Below the pieces are notes generated by a model that did no database searches, was not told the DNA's origin, and worked only from the letters and a program-made list of their open reading frames with translations. A DNA stretch of 64,000 nucleotides from the NCBI GenBank assembly GCA_017305635.1, contig JAFKKF010000011.1, positions 124,001 to 188,000 on the forward strand, written 5' to 3'. A program made the position numbers and the translations under genes. Each line of letters opens with the position of its first letter. Within the stretch, counting starts at the first letter, position 1. This DNA comes from Hyphomicrobiales bacterium (GTDB lineage Bacteria > Pseudomonadota > Alphaproteobacteria > Rhizobiales > Kaistiaceae). Positions 54,048 through 63,422 of this stretch are shown here, one piece after another.

Positions 54048-54848
54048 CTAGTGCACCCGGCCACCGAGATTGGCGTGGGCAACGACCAGCCAGGCGTTGC
54101 CGCTCTTGCGGAACACGGTCAGCCGCACACCGGTGCCCTTCTGCTTGCCGACGTCGATCGTGTAGCGGGCGACCAGGTAGTCGCCGAACCCGGTGGCGAC
54201 GAGGCCCTGGATCGAGGGCTCGCCCTCGAACTTCGGCAGGTTGCTCTTGAGATAGCCCTCGGCGTCATAGGCCGAGCCGTCGTCGCGGATGATCTGGAAC
54301 TCGGGCGCGAGCACGCCCTTGATCCGCGCGAGGTCGCCGCTCATCACCGCACCGACCCATGCCTCCACCGCCTTCTCGGCATCCGGCTTCGGATTGGCCG
54401 CAATGCCGAGGCCGAGATTGGCGATCGACTGCAGCTTCCATTCGCCACCGGCCCGCACGAAGACCGCAAGGCGCGGGTCGCCGGCGGTGGCACGCGCCGT
54501 ATCCTCGACCTGCCCGTTCACGGCGGCGAAATAGCTGACCGTCAGCACGTCGCCCGCAAGCGAGGCCTTCACGTCGCTGAGCCTGTAGCTGGTATAGGCG
54601 GGATGGCGCGAGATGTAGCCGGCGCGGTCATAGCGCGTGCCGTCGGTGCGCATGATCTGGAAGGCATCACCGAGCACGGCGCCGAGGTCGCCCTTGCCGG
54701 AAAGCGCGTCGTAGAAGCGCGCCAGCTGTGCCTCGGCGACCGTATCGGCATCCTCCGCCGCGCGCGCCGGCGTCCCGCCGATCATCAGGCAGCAGACCGC
54801 CGCCATGACGGCGAGGAATCCCGCCTTCCCGTTCATTCTGCCGAACAT
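54048..54848 (-). CDS. exported tandem NTF2-like (DUF4440-type) protein
   Basis: A 266-residue protein with a signal peptide (GKAGFLAVMAAVCCLMIGG, cut after ARA) and two NTF2-like repeats. Residues about 60-150 and 165-265 share matching elements: FQIMRTDGTRYDRAGYI in repeat 1 and FQIIRDDGSAYDAEGYL in repeat 2, and QSIANLG versus VAHANLGG at their ends. The repeat is probably an internal duplication. Ligand or enzyme function is unknown. ATG 54848 has GGGAGG eight bases upstream. Confidence 0.8.
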   Translation of the reverse strand: MFGRMNGKAGFLAVMAAVCCLMIGGTPARAAEDADTVAEAQLARFYDALSGKGDLGAVLGDAFQIMRTDGTRYDRAGYISRHPAYTSYRLSDVKASLAGDVLTVSYFAAVNGQVEDTARATAGDPRLAVFVRAGGEWKLQSIANLGLGIAANPKPDAEKAVEAWVGAVMSGDLARIKGVLAPEFQIIRDDGSAYDAEGYLKSNLPKFEGEPSIQGLVATGFGDYLVARYTIDVGKQKGTGVRLTVFRKSGNAWLVVAHANLGGRVH

Positions 54849-54928
54849 GCCAGAGCCTCCCGGTTCATTCCCGGCGCCAATAGGCCCTGTCCCGGCTTTA
54901 CGGGAAATTAATGCCGGCTCGGGCGCGG

Positions 54929-57307
54929 CTATTCCCCGTAGGGAATCCAGATGTTCTTGACCTGCGTCGCGTGGGCGAGGACGTCGCGGCCGCCGGACAC
55001 CGCCGGATCGGCCCAGTCGCGGAGGACGGTCTCGGTCCAGGTCTGCTTGAGGTTGCCCGCCGAGGCCTTCTCGATCTCGGTCGCCCCGGCCGCATCGCCG
55101 AAATACCAGATGGCATCGACCGCATCATGCTTGGCGAGTTCGAGGCCGAGCGTGCGCTTGTCGCCGGTGACGATGTTCACGACCCCGCCCGGAACGTCCG
55201 ATGTATCCAGCACCTGGTAGAAGTCGGTCGCGATCAGCGCCTGCGACTCGGACGGGATCATCACCGCCGTATTGCCGAGGGCGATCGCCGCGCCCATTAG
55301 CGTGACGAAGCCGAGGAGCCCCGGCTCCTCGGGGCAGACGATGCCGACCACGCCGACCGGCTCGTTCACCGCCAGCGACAGGCCGCGGAACGGCGGCCGG
55401 TGGATCAGCCCCTCGTATTTGTCCGCGTAAGCCGCGAAGCCGAACAGGCGCTCGATCGCCGCCTCCACCTCCGGCCGCGTCTTGGCGCTCTTCACGCCGC
55501 GGAGGATCCGCAGCCGGTCCGCGAATTCGTGCTCGCGCGCGGCGAGGTTCTCGGCGATGTAGTAGATCACCTGCGCCCGGTTGTGGTCGCTGGCCGAAGC
55601 CCAGCCGGACGCCTTGCGGGCGGCTTCCACGGCGTTGCGGATATCCTTGCGGTTGCCCTCGCCCACCTCGCCGGCAAGCGCACCGGAAGGCGCCGCGACC
55701 GGCCGCGAATAGCCGCCATCCGGCCGCGCCTGCTTGCCGCCGATATACATCTTGGCGGTGCGGTCGATGCCGCCGCCGACGAGCGGCAGGCCGACCTCGG
55801 CCTTGACCGGCGGCTTCACCACCACCGGCTTCGCGCCCTTCAGCCAACGCGGCTTGGTATAGGCATAGACGCCCTCGCGCCCGCCCTCGCGGCCATAGCC
55901 GGATTCCTTGTAGCCGCCGAAGCCGGCCGAGGCGTCGAAGAGGTTGGTCGAGTTCACCCAGACGACGCCGCATTTCAGCTTCGGCGCGGTGTCGAGGGCG
56001 AGGTTGATCGATTCCGACCAGACGCTCGCCGCGAGCCCGTATTCCGTATTGTTGGCAAGCGCCACCGCCTCGTCCGGCGTGCGGAAACTCATCGCCACCA
56101 GCACCGGCCCGAATATCTCCACCCGCGCGCAGGTCGAGGCCGGCTGCACGTTGGTCATGAGCGTCGGCGGGAAGAAGAAGCCCTTGGCCGGCAGCTCGCC
56201 CTTCGCCTGGAAGACCTCCGCACCTTCCTCCACGCCCTTCTGGACCAGCGCGCGGATGCGATCGAGCTGCACCTTGTCGACGATCGCGCCGACGTCGATC
56301 GCCTTGTCGAGCGGATGGCCGACGCGGAGCGTCTCCAGCCGCGTCTTCAGCTTGGCGATGAACCGGTCGTGGATCGATTCCTGCACGAGCAGCCGCGAGC
56401 CGGCGCAGCACACCTGCCCCTGGTTGAACCAGATCGCATCGACCACGCCCTCGACGGCGCCGTCGAGGTCGGCATCGTCATAGACGATGAAGGGCGACTT
56501 GCCGCCGAGCTCCAGCGTCAGCGCCTTGCCCGAACCGGCCGAGGCCTCGCGGATCCTGCGGCCCACCTCCGTCGAGCCGGTGAAGGCGAGCTTGTCGATG
56601 TCCGGGTGCTTCACGATCATCTCGCCGACCGCGCCGTCGCCGGTGACGATGTTGACGACCCCCTTCGGCACGCCCGCCGTCTGGCAGATCTCGGCGAAGA
56701 GGATCGCGGTCAGCGAGGTGAACTCCGCCGGCTTCAGCACGACCGTGTTGCCGAGCGCGATGGCCGGCGCGATCTTCCAGGCGAGCATGAGGAGCGGGAA
56801 GTTCCACGGGATGATCTGCCCGCAGACGCCGACGGGCGCGCGGTCGGGGAACTCCGTCTCCATCAGCTGCGCCCAGCCGGCGTGATGGTAGAAGTGCCGG
56901 GCGACCAGCGGAATGTCGAGGTCGCGCGTCTCGCGGATCGGCTTGCCGTTGTCGAGGGATTCGAGCACCGCGAACAGCCGGCTGTGCTTCTGGATCAGCC
57001 GCGCGATCGCGTAGAGCACCCGCGCCCGCTGGTGCCCCGGCAGGCCGGCCCAGCGCGCCTGCACCTTCCGCGCCGCCTTGACCGCGGCATCCACGTCCGC
57101 CTGCCCGGCCTGCGCGACCTTTGCCAGCACCGCGCCGGTCGACGGATCGAGCGTATCGAACCAGGTTCCCGTCTCCGGCTTCCGCCAGGCACCGTCGATG
57201 AAGAGCCCGGTTCCCTCGGCGTGGCCCTTCAGCCAGGCGCGGACTTCCTTGTCGCTCTCCGGCGCTGGACCGTATTCCATGTGATCGAGGATCTCGGCGA
57301 TGGACAT
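54929..57307 (-). CDS. two-domain aldehyde dehydrogenase, ALDH16 type
   Basis: A 792-residue enzyme with two ALDH-like halves. Half one (about 1-500) is complete: NAD site WNFPLLMLAWKIAPALA-like region, FTGSTEVGRRIRE, general base in LELGGKSPF and nucleophile Cys in GQVCCAGSRLL near residue 297. Half two (about 500-792) repeats the fold but has no equivalent catalytic Cys (VLRDWADPAVSGG at the end). This is the ALDH16 arrangement known from bacteria and animals. It likely oxidises an aldehyde such as acetaldehyde from DeoC, encoded at 58905. ATG 57307 has GGAGG eight bases upstream. Confidence 0.88.
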   Translation of the reverse strand: MSIAEILDHMEYGPAPESDKEVRAWLKGHAEGTGLFIDGAWRKPETGTWFDTLDPSTGAVLAKVAQAGQADVDAAVKAARKVQARWAGLPGHQRARVLYAIARLIQKHSRLFAVLESLDNGKPIRETRDLDIPLVARHFYHHAGWAQLMETEFPDRAPVGVCGQIIPWNFPLLMLAWKIAPAIALGNTVVLKPAEFTSLTAILFAEICQTAGVPKGVVNIVTGDGAVGEMIVKHPDIDKLAFTGSTEVGRRIREASAGSGKALTLELGGKSPFIVYDDADLDGAVEGVVDAIWFNQGQVCCAGSRLLVQESIHDRFIAKLKTRLETLRVGHPLDKAIDVGAIVDKVQLDRIRALVQKGVEEGAEVFQAKGELPAKGFFFPPTLMTNVQPASTCARVEIFGPVLVAMSFRTPDEAVALANNTEYGLAASVWSESINLALDTAPKLKCGVVWVNSTNLFDASAGFGGYKESGYGREGGREGVYAYTKPRWLKGAKPVVVKPPVKAEVGLPLVGGGIDRTAKMYIGGKQARPDGGYSRPVAAPSGALAGEVGEGNRKDIRNAVEAARKASGWASASDHNRAQVIYYIAENLAAREHEFADRLRILRGVKSAKTRPEVEAAIERLFGFAAYADKYEGLIHRPPFRGLSLAVNEPVGVVGIVCPEEPGLLGFVTLMGAAIALGNTAVMIPSESQALIATDFYQVLDTSDVPGGVVNIVTGDKRTLGLELAKHDAVDAIWYFGDAAGATEIEKASAGNLKQTWTETVLRDWADPAVSGGRDVLAHATQVKNIWIPYGE

Positions 57308-57510
57308 GGCGGCTTCCTCCAGATGCTCCGGCCCTCCGGATCGCCGGAAAGTGCCCGATTTGGGGGGCTTTGCCAAATCGCCGATGCGGCCACGCGCCGC
57401 GTCGGCCCGGCGCCCGCGAAACAATATGTGACGCCGGCCGCGATCCCGGCTATCGGAAGGCGCCCGTGCGGCGGATTCCCGTCCCGGCGCACACCTGAAA
57501 GCCTCTCCGC

Positions 57511-58893
57511 GTGACCGAAATCAAGACCATCGACGAGACCGCCATCCGGCCGCCGCGCCCGCTCTGGGTGCGGTTCCTGTTCTTCCTCGGCCCGATGATG
57601 GGCGGCAACATCCTCCAGGCCATGTCGGGGACGGTGAACAGCGTCTATCTCGGCCAGATGATCGGCGTCGATGCGCTCGCCGCGGTCTCCGCCTTCTTCC
57701 CCATCCTCTTCTTCTTCATCTCCTTCGTCATCGGCCTCGGCGCCGGCTCTTCCGTGCTCATCGGCCAGGCCTACGGCGCCAAGGAGCCCGAGCGGGTCAA
57801 GGCGGTTGCCGGCACCACGCTCACCGTGACGCTGATCGGCGGCATCGTCGTCGCCGTGCTCGGCAGCATCTTCGTGCGCGAGATCCTCACCGCCGTCGGC
57901 ACGCCTGCCGCGATCCTCGAGGAGGCCATCGCGTACGCGCGCATCATGCTGATCGCGATGCCGCTCTTCTTCGGCCTCCTCCTGATGACCTCGATGATGC
58001 GCGGCGTCGGCGACACGCTGACCGCGCTCTACACCTTCCTCATCGCCAACGTCATCGGCCTCCTCGTCACCCCGGCGCTCATCCGCGGCTGGCTCGGCCT
58101 GCCGCGGCTCGGCGCCAGCAGCGCCGCCTGGGGAAGCCTCGTCTCGCTCCTCGTCGCGCTCACCTGGCTCTTCTTCTACCTCCGCGCCCGCAAGCACCCG
58201 CTCGCGCCCGATGCCGAGTTGTTCCGGCACCTCCGCATCGACCCGAAGCTGCTCTTCCGCATCCTCCAGATCGGCGTGCCGACCGGCCTCCAGGTCGTGC
58301 TCCTCTCCATTGCCGAGGTGGCGGTGCTCTCCTTCGTCAACGCCTTCGGCCCGGACGCCACCGCCGCCTATGGCACGGTCAACCAGATCGTCAGCTACGT
58401 GCAGTTCCCGGCGATCTCCATCGCCATCACCGTCTCGATCCTCGGCGCCCAGGCGATCGGCGCCGGCCGCACCAGCCAGCTCTCCCGCATCACGCTGACC
58501 GGCATCGCCTACAACCTCGTCGTCACCGGCGGCCTGGTGCTGCTTGCCTACCTGTTCTCGCGCACCATGATCGGCTTCTTCATCACTTCGGCGCCGGTCC
58601 TGGAACTCGCCGAACGCCTCCTCCACATCACGCTCTGGAGCTATGTCGTCTTCGGCATGGCCGGCACAATCTCCGGCATCATGCGGGCGAGCGGCACCGT
58701 GCTCTGGCCGACCGCCATCTCGATCTTCTGCGTGCTCGCGGTCGAGGTGCCGGTCGCCTGGTTCCTCGCCGGCCGGATCGGCATAGACGGCATCTGGATC
58801 GCCTATCCCGTCGCCTTCGTCGCGATGCTGGTCCTGCAGTCGGCCTATTACTGGTTCGTCTGGCGGAAGAAGCGGATCACGCGGCTGATCTGA
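57511..58893 (+). CDS. MATE family efflux transporter
   Basis: A 460-residue multidrug/toxin exporter with 12 helices in two six-helix halves. FLFFLGPMMGGNILQAMSGTVNSVYLGQMIG is the N-half signature, GQAYGAKEPERV the helix 3 end, and SILGAQAIGAGRTSQL its second-half counterpart. It would export cationic compounds with Na+ or H+. The GTG start at 57511 is used; the frame allows no better one. It lies between the divergent ALDH gene and the convergent deoC gene, so it interrupts what would otherwise be a deoC/ALDH unit. Confidence 0.9.
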   Translation: MTEIKTIDETAIRPPRPLWVRFLFFLGPMMGGNILQAMSGTVNSVYLGQMIGVDALAAVSAFFPILFFFISFVIGLGAGSSVLIGQAYGAKEPERVKAVAGTTLTVTLIGGIVVAVLGSIFVREILTAVGTPAAILEEAIAYARIMLIAMPLFFGLLLMTSMMRGVGDTLTALYTFLIANVIGLLVTPALIRGWLGLPRLGASSAAWGSLVSLLVALTWLFFYLRARKHPLAPDAELFRHLRIDPKLLFRILQIGVPTGLQVVLLSIAEVAVLSFVNAFGPDATAAYGTVNQIVSYVQFPAISIAITVSILGAQAIGAGRTSQLSRITLTGIAYNLVVTGGLVLLAYLFSRTMIGFFITSAPVLELAERLLHITLWSYVVFGMAGTISGIMRASGTVLWPTAISIFCVLAVEVPVAWFLAGRIGIDGIWIAYPVAFVAMLVLQSAYYWFVWRKKRITRLI

Positions 58894-58904
58894 GGGCCGC
58901 GGCC

Positions 58905-59915
58905 CTACGCCATCGCGTTGTGGTCGAACGAGGCGTAGCGGCCGGTGACGTAATATTCGAGCTGGCGCTCGATATCGGCGAGCAGCGACGACGCGCCCAC
59001 CCGGAACAGGCCCGGCTGCAGCCAGGCATTGCCCAGTTCCTCCTTCATCAGGAACTGGAAGTTCATCACGTCCTTCGCCGTCGAGATCCCGCCCGCCGGC
59101 TTGAAGCCGACGATGTGGCCCGTCGCCTCGCGATAGGCGCGGATGGCGCGCACCATGACGAGGGCCACCGGCAGCGTCGCGTTGACGCCCTCCTTGCCGG
59201 TCGAGGTCTTGATGAAATCCGAGCCCGCCTGCATCGCGACCATCGAGGCGCGCCCGACATTGCGCAGCGTCTTCAGGTCGCCGGTGCCGAGGATGGTCTT
59301 CATGTGCGCGCGGCCGCAGGCTTCCCGGAACGCCGCCACCTCGTCATAGAGCGCCTGCCAGTTGCCGGTCAGCGCGTGCTCACGCGTGATCACGATGTCG
59401 ATCTCGTCGGCCCCGTCCGCGACCGAGGCCTTCACCTCGGCGATGCGCGTATCGAGCGGCGCGAGGCCGGCAGGGAAGCCGGTCGAGACCGCCGCGACCG
59501 GGATGCCGGTCCCCTCGAGCGCCCGCTTCGCCGTCGCCACGTAGCGGTGATAGACGCAGACCGCGCCGACATGGATGTCGCGGCTGCCGAGCTTCAGCCC
59601 TTCGATCAGTTCCGGCTTCAGCGGCCGGATGGCCTTGGCGCAGAGCCGCTCGACGCGGCCCTCCGTATCGTCGCCCGACAGCGTCGTCAGGTCGATGCAC
59701 TGGATCGCCTTCAGGAGCCAGGCCGCCTGCCATTCCTTCTTGACCGTCCGCCGGGTCGGGATGGTCGCCGCCCGCCGCTCCACCGCCGAAAGGTTGACCC
59801 GGACGTTCGCCACCGCGTCGAGGTCGAGCGGCACCCCCGGATTGTCGGGATGCTCCGGCAGGGCGTTGCGCAGATGATGGACCGAGGCGCCTTCGCGCGA
59901 AAGAACATGGGTCAT
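58905..59915 (-). CDS. deoC: deoxyribose-phosphate aldolase
   Basis: The 336-residue aldolase cleaves 2-deoxy-D-ribose 5-phosphate to glyceraldehyde 3-phosphate and acetaldehyde. The Schiff-base lysine lies in GSDFIKTSTGKEGVNAT near residue 236 and the second active-site lysine in GFKPAGGIST near residue 269; DEIDIVIT is the strand-2 motif. It belongs to the longer (about 320-340 residue) DeoC form rather than the 220-250 residue E. coli-type. ATG 59915 starts the family N terminus; the open frame reaches 60032 with unrelated residues. The gene ends 11 bp from the MATE stop. Confidence 0.93.
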   Translation of the reverse strand: MTHVLSREGASVHHLRNALPEHPDNPGVPLDLDAVANVRVNLSAVERRAATIPTRRTVKKEWQAAWLLKAIQCIDLTTLSGDDTEGRVERLCAKAIRPLKPELIEGLKLGSRDIHVGAVCVYHRYVATAKRALEGTGIPVAAVSTGFPAGLAPLDTRIAEVKASVADGADEIDIVITREHALTGNWQALYDEVAAFREACGRAHMKTILGTGDLKTLRNVGRASMVAMQAGSDFIKTSTGKEGVNATLPVALVMVRAIRAYREATGHIVGFKPAGGISTAKDVMNFQFLMKEELGNAWLQPGLFRVGASSLLADIERQLEYYVTGRYASFDHNAMA

Positions 59916-60034
59916 GGCAGCGACTTCCGGTTGATGGCGGCAGGCTACCACCGGACGGCGTCCAGATCGACCCGGCGGCGAAGCCGCCGTCAACCTCCCG
60001 TTGACCGGCTTGCGCCTGCGACATTTTGGCAAGC

Positions 60035-60051
60035 TTGCCTATTATAAGCAA
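60035..60051. promoter_or_regulatory. MarR-type operator palindrome
   Basis: TTGCCTATTATAAGCAA is a 17-bp odd palindrome with only one mismatched pair (positions 5/13). It has the TTGC-N9-GCAA form common for MarR proteins of efflux operons and overlaps an AT-rich -10-like TATTAT. It lies 19 bp before the marR start. Confidence 0.7.
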
Positions 60052-60070
60052 ACTCATTATATACCTGCTC

Positions 60071-60592
60071 ATGCAACAACCCACCTATCCCGGAAAGGGC
60101 CTGGGCATCCTCGTCCATGATGTCGGGCGCCTGATGCGGCGCCTGATCGACGCCAAGGCCCAGTCTCTCGGTCTGACCAGCGCGCAGTGGCGCGTGATGT
60201 CGGCCGTCTATCGCGCCGAGTACCAGAAGCAGGAGCCGCTCAACCAGGCGGCGCTTGCCGACCAGATGGACGTCGAGCCGATCACGCTCAGCCGCCAGAT
60301 CGACCGCATGCAGGCCGCCGGCCTGATCGAGCGCCGGCCCGATCCCGGCGACCGCCGCGCCTACCGCCTCTTCCTGACCGAGGAGGCCCGGCCCCTCGTC
60401 GCCGAGTTCCGCGCCATTGCCGGCGAATGCGTCAACGAGGCGCTTGCCGGCGTGACCGATGCCGAGATCGACCTCGTCAACGACGTATTGTCGCGCATCC
60501 GCGCCAACCTCGTCGCCAAGCCCGAAGAGAAACACCCCGAGCCGGAACGTCCGGCGGCCGCCAAGCGCGTTAAGGAAACCAACCTCACATGA
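60071..60592 (+). CDS. MarR family repressor of the efflux operon
   Basis: The 173-residue regulator has the winged-helix centre LNQAALADQMDVEPITLSRQIDRMQAAGLIERRPDPGDRRAYRLFLT with the DPGDRR wing. The ATG at 60071 (QQPTYPGKGLGIL) is chosen because the operator at 60035 would lie inside the gene if the start were further upstream at 60026. It overlaps emrA by 4 bp (ATGA), so it should repress its own operon and be released by efflux substrates. Confidence 0.92.
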   Translation: MQQPTYPGKGLGILVHDVGRLMRRLIDAKAQSLGLTSAQWRVMSAVYRAEYQKQEPLNQAALADQMDVEPITLSRQIDRMQAAGLIERRPDPGDRRAYRLFLTEEARPLVAEFRAIAGECVNEALAGVTDAEIDLVNDVLSRIRANLVAKPEEKHPEPERPAAAKRVKETNLT

Positions 60593-61773
60593 GTGCCGAC
60601 GGAGCCCAGTCGTCCGCCGCCCAGCAGGGCGGCGGCAAGTCCACTATCGTCGAGTTGAAGCGCGAGGCTGACCCGAAGGCGGCACCGGCGGGCGCCGGCG
60701 CGCACGCCCCCGCGCCTGCCGCGCCCCCGTCGAACCGGCGCCGCCGGTTCATCATCATGGCCTCGGTGCCGATCCTGCTCGCCATCGTCGGCGGCTATTT
60801 CTGGCTGACCGGCGGCCGCTATGCCTCGACCGACAATGCCTATGTGTCGCAGGACCGCGTCACCCTCACCGCCGACGTTCCCGGCCGCATCGTCGAGGTC
60901 GCGGTGAAGACCAACCAGCCGGTGAAGAAGGGCGACCTCCTGCTCCGCATCGATCCCGCGCCCTATCACATCGCGCTCGCCCAGGCCGATGCGGCACTGG
61001 CCTCGGCGCGCCTTTCCGTCGATCAGCTCCGCGCCACCTACCAGCAGGCGCTCGCCGAGCAGGCCCAGGCCGAATCGGACGTCAGCTACAACCAGAAGGC
61101 CTTCGACCGCCAGCAGGACCTGCTCAAGAAGGGCGTCGCCTCCCAGGCCACGTACGACCAGGCCGAGAATGCGCTCCGCTCCGCCCAGCAGTCGCTCACC
61201 CAGGCAAAGGAAAAGGCCATGTCCGCCGTCGCCGGCCTCGGCGGCGATCCGAACATCGAGACCGACAAGCATCCGACCGTGCTCGCCGCCCAGGCGAAGC
61301 GCGACCAGGCCGCCCTCGACCTCGCCAATACCGAGGTCCATGCCCCGGCCGACGGCATCGTCTCGCAGACCAGCCGCCTGCAGGTCGGCGCCTATGTCGC
61401 CAGCGCCCAGGCCATGCCCACCGACCTCCTCAGCCTGGTCAAGACCGACGACACCTGGATCGAGGCGAACTTCAAGGAGACCGATCTCACCAACATGGCC
61501 GTCGGGCAGAAGGCCACCGTCTCGGTGGATGCCTATCCGAAATGCACCTTCACCGGCGAGGTGGCGAGCATCGGCGCCGGCACCGGCTCGACCTTCTCGC
61601 TGCTGCCCGCCCAGAACGCGACCGGCAACTGGGTGAAGGTCGTCCAGCGCGTCCCCGTGCGCATCCGGCTCGACTCCGCCGATTGTGCTCCCCTCGTCAT
61701 GGGCATGAGCGCCTCCGTCGATGTCGACATGAAGAGCGGCGGCCCGCTTGCCGCCGCTGCCGCCACCAAGTAG
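60589..61773 (+). CDS. emrA: HlyD/EmrA membrane-fusion protein
   Basis: The 394-residue protein has a short cytoplasmic N terminus, a single membrane helix (FIIMASVPILLAIVGGYFWLT at about 50-70), a lipoyl-like barrel hybrid motif VTLTADVPGRIVEVAVKTNQPVKKGDLLLRID, a coiled-coil hairpin (about 120-220) and the beta-barrel region TPADGIVSQTSRLQVG-type. It links the inner-membrane transporter to an outer-membrane channel. Its ATG overlaps the marR stop as ATGA. Confidence 0.93.
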   Translation: MSADGAQSSAAQQGGGKSTIVELKREADPKAAPAGAGAHAPAPAAPPSNRRRRFIIMASVPILLAIVGGYFWLTGGRYASTDNAYVSQDRVTLTADVPGRIVEVAVKTNQPVKKGDLLLRIDPAPYHIALAQADAALASARLSVDQLRATYQQALAEQAQAESDVSYNQKAFDRQQDLLKKGVASQATYDQAENALRSAQQSLTQAKEKAMSAVAGLGGDPNIETDKHPTVLAAQAKRDQAALDLANTEVHAPADGIVSQTSRLQVGAYVASAQAMPTDLLSLVKTDDTWIEANFKETDLTNMAVGQKATVSVDAYPKCTFTGEVASIGAGTGSTFSLLPAQNATGNWVKVVQRVPVRIRLDSADCAPLVMGMSASVDVDMKSGGPLAAAAATK

Positions 61774-61792
61774 CCGGCACCGGAACTGACCC

Positions 61793-63355
61793 TTGTCCGC
61801 GTCCATCGCCCCTATCGACCCGGCCACCGTCAAGCATCGCGGGCTCATCACCCTCTCGGTGATGGCCGCGATGATCATGCAGGTGCTCGACACGACCATT
61901 GCCAACGTCGCGCTCCCGCACATGCAGGCGAGCCTCGGCGCGGCGCAGGACACCATTACCTGGGTGCTGACCTCCTACATCGTCGCCGCGGCGATCGCGA
62001 CGCCGATCACCGGCTGGCTGTCGGACAATATCGGCCGCAAGCGGCTGTTCATGATCTGCGTCGTCGGTTTCGTCGCCGCCTCGGCGCTGTGCGGCATCGC
62101 CTTCAGCCTCGAGGAGATGGTGTTCTTCCGGCTCCTCCAGGGCGCCTTCGGCGCGGCGCTGGCGCCGCTGTCGCAATCGGTCATCATCGACATCAACCCG
62201 CGCGAGCGCCAGGGCCAGGCCATGGCCATCTGGGGCGCCGGCATCATGGTCGCGCCGATCATCGGCCCGACCCTCGGCGCCTGGCTGACCGACCACATGA
62301 GCTGGCGTTGGTGCTTCTACATCAACGTGCCGATTGGCGCCGCCGCGCTCGCCGGCATCTTCTTCTTCATGCCCGACACGGTGCGCCGCTTCCGCCGGTT
62401 CGATTTCCTCGGCTTCGCCCTCCTCTCGGTCACCGTCGGCTCGCTCCAGTTCATGCTCGACCGCGGCCCCGACCAGGACTGGTTCAACTCGCCCGAGATC
62501 ATCCTCGAGCTCGGCATCGCCATCGCCGCCGGCTGGATGTTCGTCGTCCACACCATCATGGGCCACGAGACCTTCCTGCCGAAGGGCCTGTTCGTCGACC
62601 GCAACTTCACCGCCGCCTCCGCCTTCATCTTCTTCGTCGGCATCATCCTCCTCGCCACCATGGCGCTGCTGCCGCCGATGCTGCAGAGCATCTTCGGCTA
62701 TCCGGTCGTCACCGTCGGCATCGTGCTGGCGCCGCGCGGCATCGGCACCATGATCTCGATGATGGTCGTCGGCCGGCTGGTGCGCATGGTCGACCCGCGC
62801 TACCTCGTCGGCCTCGGCCTCGCCGCCACCGCCCTCTCGCTCTACCAGATGACCTTCTTCTCGCCGGACATGAACTACTGGCCGCTCGTCTGGTCGGGCA
62901 TCATCCAGGGCTTCGGCCTCGGCTTCGTCTTCATCCCGCTCTCGACCATCGCCTTCTCGACCCTCGACCCGCGGCTGCGGACCGACGCGACCAGCTTCTT
63001 CAACCTCGTCCGCAACCTCGGTTCGTCCATCGGCGTGTCGGTGATGGCGGCGACGCTGAGCTCCAACATCCAGACCAACCATGCCGAGCTCGGCGAGCAC
63101 ATCAACCTGTTCAACCCGAACGTCGACGCCGCCGGGATCGTACCCGCCATCCTGGGCAATCCCGCCGGCCTGCAGCAGGCGGCCCAGCTCGACGGCCTGA
63201 TCAACCTGCAATCGGCGATGATCTCGTACCTCGACGATTTCAAGCTGATGTTCCTGATCACGCTCTGCGCCGCGCCCCTCCTCCTGCTGCTCCGCTACAA
63301 GCCGATCGCCGCCGGCGCCGGTGCGCCGCCCGTGCCGGCGGTACATGCCGATTAG
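61793..63355 (+). CDS. emrB: EmrB/DHA2 family multidrug transporter
   Basis: The 520-residue transporter has 14 helices with the DHA2 start DTTIANVALPHMQASLGAAQDTITWVLTSY, GWLSDNIGRKRLF in the loop after TM2, and GPTLGAWLTDHMSWRWCFYINVPIG in TM5-6. It should export drugs or organic acids through EmrA and a TolC-like channel encoded elsewhere. The start is a TTG at 61793 (20 bp after emrA); the alternative first ATG lies well inside the first helix and would lose it. Confidence 0.92.
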   Translation: MSASIAPIDPATVKHRGLITLSVMAAMIMQVLDTTIANVALPHMQASLGAAQDTITWVLTSYIVAAAIATPITGWLSDNIGRKRLFMICVVGFVAASALCGIAFSLEEMVFFRLLQGAFGAALAPLSQSVIIDINPRERQGQAMAIWGAGIMVAPIIGPTLGAWLTDHMSWRWCFYINVPIGAAALAGIFFFMPDTVRRFRRFDFLGFALLSVTVGSLQFMLDRGPDQDWFNSPEIILELGIAIAAGWMFVVHTIMGHETFLPKGLFVDRNFTAASAFIFFVGIILLATMALLPPMLQSIFGYPVVTVGIVLAPRGIGTMISMMVVGRLVRMVDPRYLVGLGLAATALSLYQMTFFSPDMNYWPLVWSGIIQGFGLGFVFIPLSTIAFSTLDPRLRTDATSFFNLVRNLGSSIGVSVMAATLSSNIQTNHAELGEHINLFNPNVDAAGIVPAILGNPAGLQQAAQLDGLINLQSAMISYLDDFKLMFLITLCAAPLLLLLRYKPIAAGAGAPPVPAVHAD

Positions 63356-63422
63356 CCACGCTTGAACCTGCCGCCGGCTCGGCTAGATTCGGTCCAAGAT
63401 CGGTGCGGCGGGTATTGCGGCA

